Source of the DNA: Kaustia mangrovi | GTDB taxonomy: Bacteria; Pseudomonadota; Alphaproteobacteria; Rhizobiales; Im1 | Direction of reading: 5' to 3' | Assembly (NCBI RefSeq): GCF_015482775.1 | Contig: NZ_CP058214.1 | Span: 1,364,001 to 1,428,000, forward strand | DNA length: 64,000 nt | Shown: positions 61,932-64,000 of the stretch, piece by piece | Layout: each line of letters begins with the position of its first letter | Numbering within the stretch: the stretch's first letter is position 1 | Program-made: the position numbers and the translations under genes | The notes under the pieces: model-generated | Database searches by the model: none | Seen by the model: the letters and a program-made list of their open reading frames with translations, nothing else | Told to the model about the DNA's origin: nothing

Positions 61932-62888
61932 TCAGCGCGCCCGCGCCAGCGGATGGTTCGACGCTACCACCTCGCGCAACCGCTCCGCCAGAACATGGGT
62001 GTAGATCTGCGTGGTGGAGATATCGGCATGGCCGAGCATCTGCTGCACGGCCCTCAAATCCGCCCCGCCGGCCAGGAGATGGCTGGCAAAGGCGTGACGT
62101 AACACATGGGGCGACACCCGGGCCGGCGCCAGCCCGGCGCGCGCGGCGAGCGCCTTGAGCTCGCGGGCGGCGAACTGCCGCGTGATATGGCCGTCCGCGC
62201 CATGGGAGGGGAACAGCCACGGCCCCTCCTCCCCGCCCGCCTCGCGCATGAGGCGCAAGTGACGGGTCACGGCGTCGCGCGCCGCCCGGCTCAGCGGCAC
62301 GAGGCGCTCGCGCCCGCCCTTGCCGCGAACGGTCAGCATCCGGTCGTCGGCCCGCACCGTCTGCCGGGTCAGCGAGACAAGCTCGGAAACGCGCAGGCCC
62401 GTCGCATAGAGAAGCTCGATGAGGCACATGAGCCGGACCGGCCCCGGCCGGCCGTTGCGCTCCGCCTCGTCCGCCTCCTCGCGCGCAAGTGCCAGCAGGC
62501 GGTCGACCTCGCCGACCGTCAGCACCTTGGGCAGGGGCCGGCCGAGGCGCGGGCTGTCGATGACAGTGACGGGATTGTCCGTGCGCACGCCATCCGCATA
62601 GAGGAACCCGTGGAACTGCCTGAGGGCCGACAGCCGCCGCGCGGCGGTCGAGGCCGCAAGGCCCTCTGCCTCCAGCGCCGCGAGATAGGCGCGGATATCG
62701 TCGCTGCCGGCGGCCTTGAGCGTCAGACCGCGCGCGGCCAGGAAGGCGGCATAGTCGGCAAGGTCGCGCGCATAGGCCTCCAGCGTGTTGCGCGCGATAC
62801 CGCGCTCGGCGCTCATCATCTCAAGGAAGCTCTCCACGAGGTGGCTGTCGCGCGGGCGTGAGGGGTCCTCACTCGAACAGGCGCTCAT
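61932..62888 (-). CDS. xerD: Site-specific tyrosine recombinase XerD
   Basis: Product of 318 residues with an N-terminal SAM-like core-binding domain (about 18-105) and the catalytic domain. Catalytic residues are visible: Arg near 166 (ATGLRVSEL), Lys near 190 (RGKGGRERLVPL), His-x-x-Arg near 261-264 (HVLRHAFASHLL), His near 287 (LGHADIS) and Tyr near 296 (QIYTHV). It resolves chromosome dimers at dif with XerC. The ATG at 62888 overlaps the end of the small membrane-peptide gene by 20 bp. Its place beside accA and aroKB marks it as the chromosomal XerD, not an island integrase. Confidence 0.94.
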   Translation of the reverse strand: MSACSSEDPSRPRDSHLVESFLEMMSAERGIARNTLEAYARDLADYAAFLAARGLTLKAAGSDDIRAYLAALEAEGLAASTAARRLSALRQFHGFLYADGVRTDNPVTVIDSPRLGRPLPKVLTVGEVDRLLALAREEADEAERNGRPGPVRLMCLIELLYATGLRVSELVSLTRQTVRADDRMLTVRGKGGRERLVPLSRAARDAVTRHLRLMREAGGEEGPWLFPSHGADGHITRQFAARELKALAARAGLAPARVSPHVLRHAFASHLLAGGADLRAVQQMLGHADISTTQIYTHVLAERLREVVASNHPLARAR

Positions 62889-63009
62889 TGGGAATCTGCC
62901 TGACAATCTCGGTCTGCTCCGGCTGAAGGACGGAGAGCACGTAAAGCGTGCCGTATCCGAGAACAGCCAAGCATGCCAGGATTAACAGAATGCGAAGGCT
63001 GTCCGGCAT
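62869..63009 (-). CDS. Small single-pass membrane peptide upstream of xerD
   Basis: A 46-residue ORF: MPDSLRILLILACLAVLGYG then a hydrophobic helix into LYVLSVLQPEQTEIVRQIP. It has one membrane segment (about 5-30) and a short charged tail. It overlaps xerD by 20 bp and is divergent from aroK. I recall similar short ORFs at this place in related genomes. Function unknown. Confidence 0.6.
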   Translation of the reverse strand: MPDSLRILLILACLAVLGYGTLYVLSVLQPEQTEIVRQIPNERLFE

Positions 63010-63212
63010 GATATCCCTTGCGCGACGGTGACCGTGGCCCTTGCCATGCGGATTTCTCCGACGGAACCGTTCCGACATACTCTCAAAGGGCCCGTGCGGG
63101 CAAGGCCGCCCTCGGCCCGCAGCGAACGGACGCTTTGCGGCGGGGGCCATTGGAGGCTAGAACAGCGCTGACGACAGACGCAACAACGGCCGTTTCGGCG
63201 GAACAGGATCCC

Positions 63213-63812
63213 ATGGCGCGGAAGGCGCGGGCAAAAGAGATCGAAGACATCAGGCACTGGCTCGGCGGGCGCTCCATCGTGCTGGTCGGGCTGATGGGCG
63301 CGGGCAAGACCACGATAGGCCGCCGGCTGGCCCGCCGGCTGGGCTTGGCCTTCACCGATGCCGACACCGAGATCGAGCTGGCCGCCGGCAAGTCCATTCC
63401 GGAAATCTTCGCCGATCACGGCGAGGCCCATTTCCGCGAGGGCGAGCGCAAGGTGATCGCGCGCCTGCTCGACGGCGAGCCGCAGGTTCTCGCCACCGGC
63501 GGCGGCGCCTATATGAACGGGCAGACGCGGGCCGTCATCGCCGACAAGGCCGTGTCCGTCTGGCTGCGCGCGGAGAAGGCCCTGCTCATGAAGCGGGTGC
63601 GCCGGCGCTCCAACAGGCCGCTTCTGAACACCGACGATCCCGACGCGGTGATGGCGCGGCTGATCGAGGAGCGCTATCCGGTCTATGCCGAGGCCGACGT
63701 CACCGTCGACAGCCGCGATGCCCCGCACGAGGCGATCGTGAGCGACGTCGTGCGCGCGCTTGGCGCCCGTGCCCGCGCGAACGCCCCCATGAAGGAGCCG
63801 CAACACTCATGA
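63213..63812 (+). CDS. aroK: Shikimate kinase
   Basis: Product of 199 residues. P-loop GLMGAGKTT (about 26-34), the DADTEIE motif for shikimate/metal binding, ATGGGAYM and the LID region RSNRPLLN are present. It phosphorylates shikimate in the chorismate pathway. The ATG at 63213 is chosen over upstream non-ATG starts. Its stop overlaps the start of aroB (ATGA). Confidence 0.95.
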   Translation: MARKARAKEIEDIRHWLGGRSIVLVGLMGAGKTTIGRRLARRLGLAFTDADTEIELAAGKSIPEIFADHGEAHFREGERKVIARLLDGEPQVLATGGGAYMNGQTRAVIADKAVSVWLRAEKALLMKRVRRRSNRPLLNTDDPDAVMARLIEERYPVYAEADVTVDSRDAPHEAIVSDVVRALGARARANAPMKEPQHS

Positions 63813-64000
63813 GCCCCACCGACACGATCGGCGCGCGCCCGGCCGACAGCGCCATCACGGTTCCCGTCGCGCTCGGCGCGCGCGCCTACGACATCCATAT
63901 CGGGCCGGCGCTTCTGGAGCGCGCGGGCACGCTCGTCGCCCCGCTGCTCGACCGTCCGGTCACCGCCATCGTGACCGACGAGACGGTGGCGGACCTGCAT
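63809..64000 (+). CDS. aroB: 3-dehydroquinate synthase, N-terminal fragment
   Basis: First 64 codons only; the gene runs off the right edge. The visible protein (VPVALGARAYDIHIGPALLE, then PVTAIVTDETVADLH) matches the AroB N-terminal NAD-binding region. The ATGA overlap with aroK and the pairing of shikimate kinase with dehydroquinate synthase support the call. Confidence 0.92.
   Translation, partial: MSPTDTIGARPADSAITVPVALGARAYDIHIGPALLERAGTLVAPLLDRPVTAIVTDETVADLH

Noticed and set aside
61932-62888. Tyrosine recombinase as a sign of an integrated element
   Set aside because: It is the chromosomal XerD by sequence and by its housekeeping neighbours; no attachment-site duplication or tRNA was seen.
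1-64000. CRISPR arrays, tRNA or rRNA genes, IS elements
   Set aside because: No regularly spaced direct repeats, cloverleaf-like clusters, rRNA motifs or transposase frames were recognised on reading both strands.

Overview
The window is GC-rich DNA with tightly packed genes and looks like a member of the Alphaproteobacteria, most likely Hyphomicrobiales (Rhizobiales). The evidence is the right-hand edge, where accA and xerD are divergent from aroK-aroB, an Irr-type iron control element upstream of a FecI/FecR/TonB-receptor set, and the many ABC/TRAP uptake systems for organic acids, amino acids and peptides. I saw no rRNA, tRNA, CRISPR array, integrase-bordered island or IS element. Genus or species cannot be named from what is here.

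Layout. 0-2.6 kb: sulfolactate sulfo-lyase genes (suyAB), divergent from a GntR/UTRA regulator across a palindromic operator. 2.6-11.3 kb: a branched-chain-amino-acid-type ABC transporter (binding protein, LivGFHM) with an isochorismatase-fold hydrolase, a glutamine-synthetase-like ligase, an N-formylglutamate amidohydrolase and an RpiR regulator; two divergent promoters in this block share one inverted-repeat motif. 11.6-18.9 kb: an SDR, a thiolase, a DMT exporter, two more SDRs, and a GntR regulator translationally coupled to a ThDP enzyme. 18.9-28.6 kb: an AtuA-like/DUF4387 pair and a seven-gene peptide-ABC operon that ends with a peptidase-C45 (acyltransferase-like) gene and a sensorless sigma-54 activator. 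Both promoters are textbook -24/-12 sites with a shared upstream element and IHF-like sites. 28.8-33.2 kb: FecI sigma factor, FecR anti-sigma and TonB receptor, with a repeated ECF-type promoter in front of fecR and the receptor gene. 33.4-47.2 kb: two neighbouring sugar-acid-type modules, each with an IlvD/Edd dehydratase, a DHDPS-family lyase, an FCD-type GntR regulator and a transporter. 47.3-51.8 kb: a fructosamine-kinase-like gene and a TPP-riboswitch-controlled thiamine ABC transporter (thiBPQ). 51.8-60.7 kb: an XRE-type regulator, a CocE/NonD hydrolase and a five-gene peptide ABC operon. 60.9-64 kb: housekeeping genes accA, xerD, a 46-residue membrane peptide gene, aroK and the start of aroB.

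The theme is scavenging. Most blocks pair an uptake system with one or a few catabolic enzymes and a dedicated regulator placed divergently or inside the operon. Three kinds of dispersed palindromic repeats (6.2/57.6 kb, 11.4/42.1 kb, 33.2 kb) sit between genes. The strongest candidate for an undescribed system is the sigma-54 regulon at 18.9-28.6 kb, because its promoters, activator site and gene content fit together and its substrate is not obvious.
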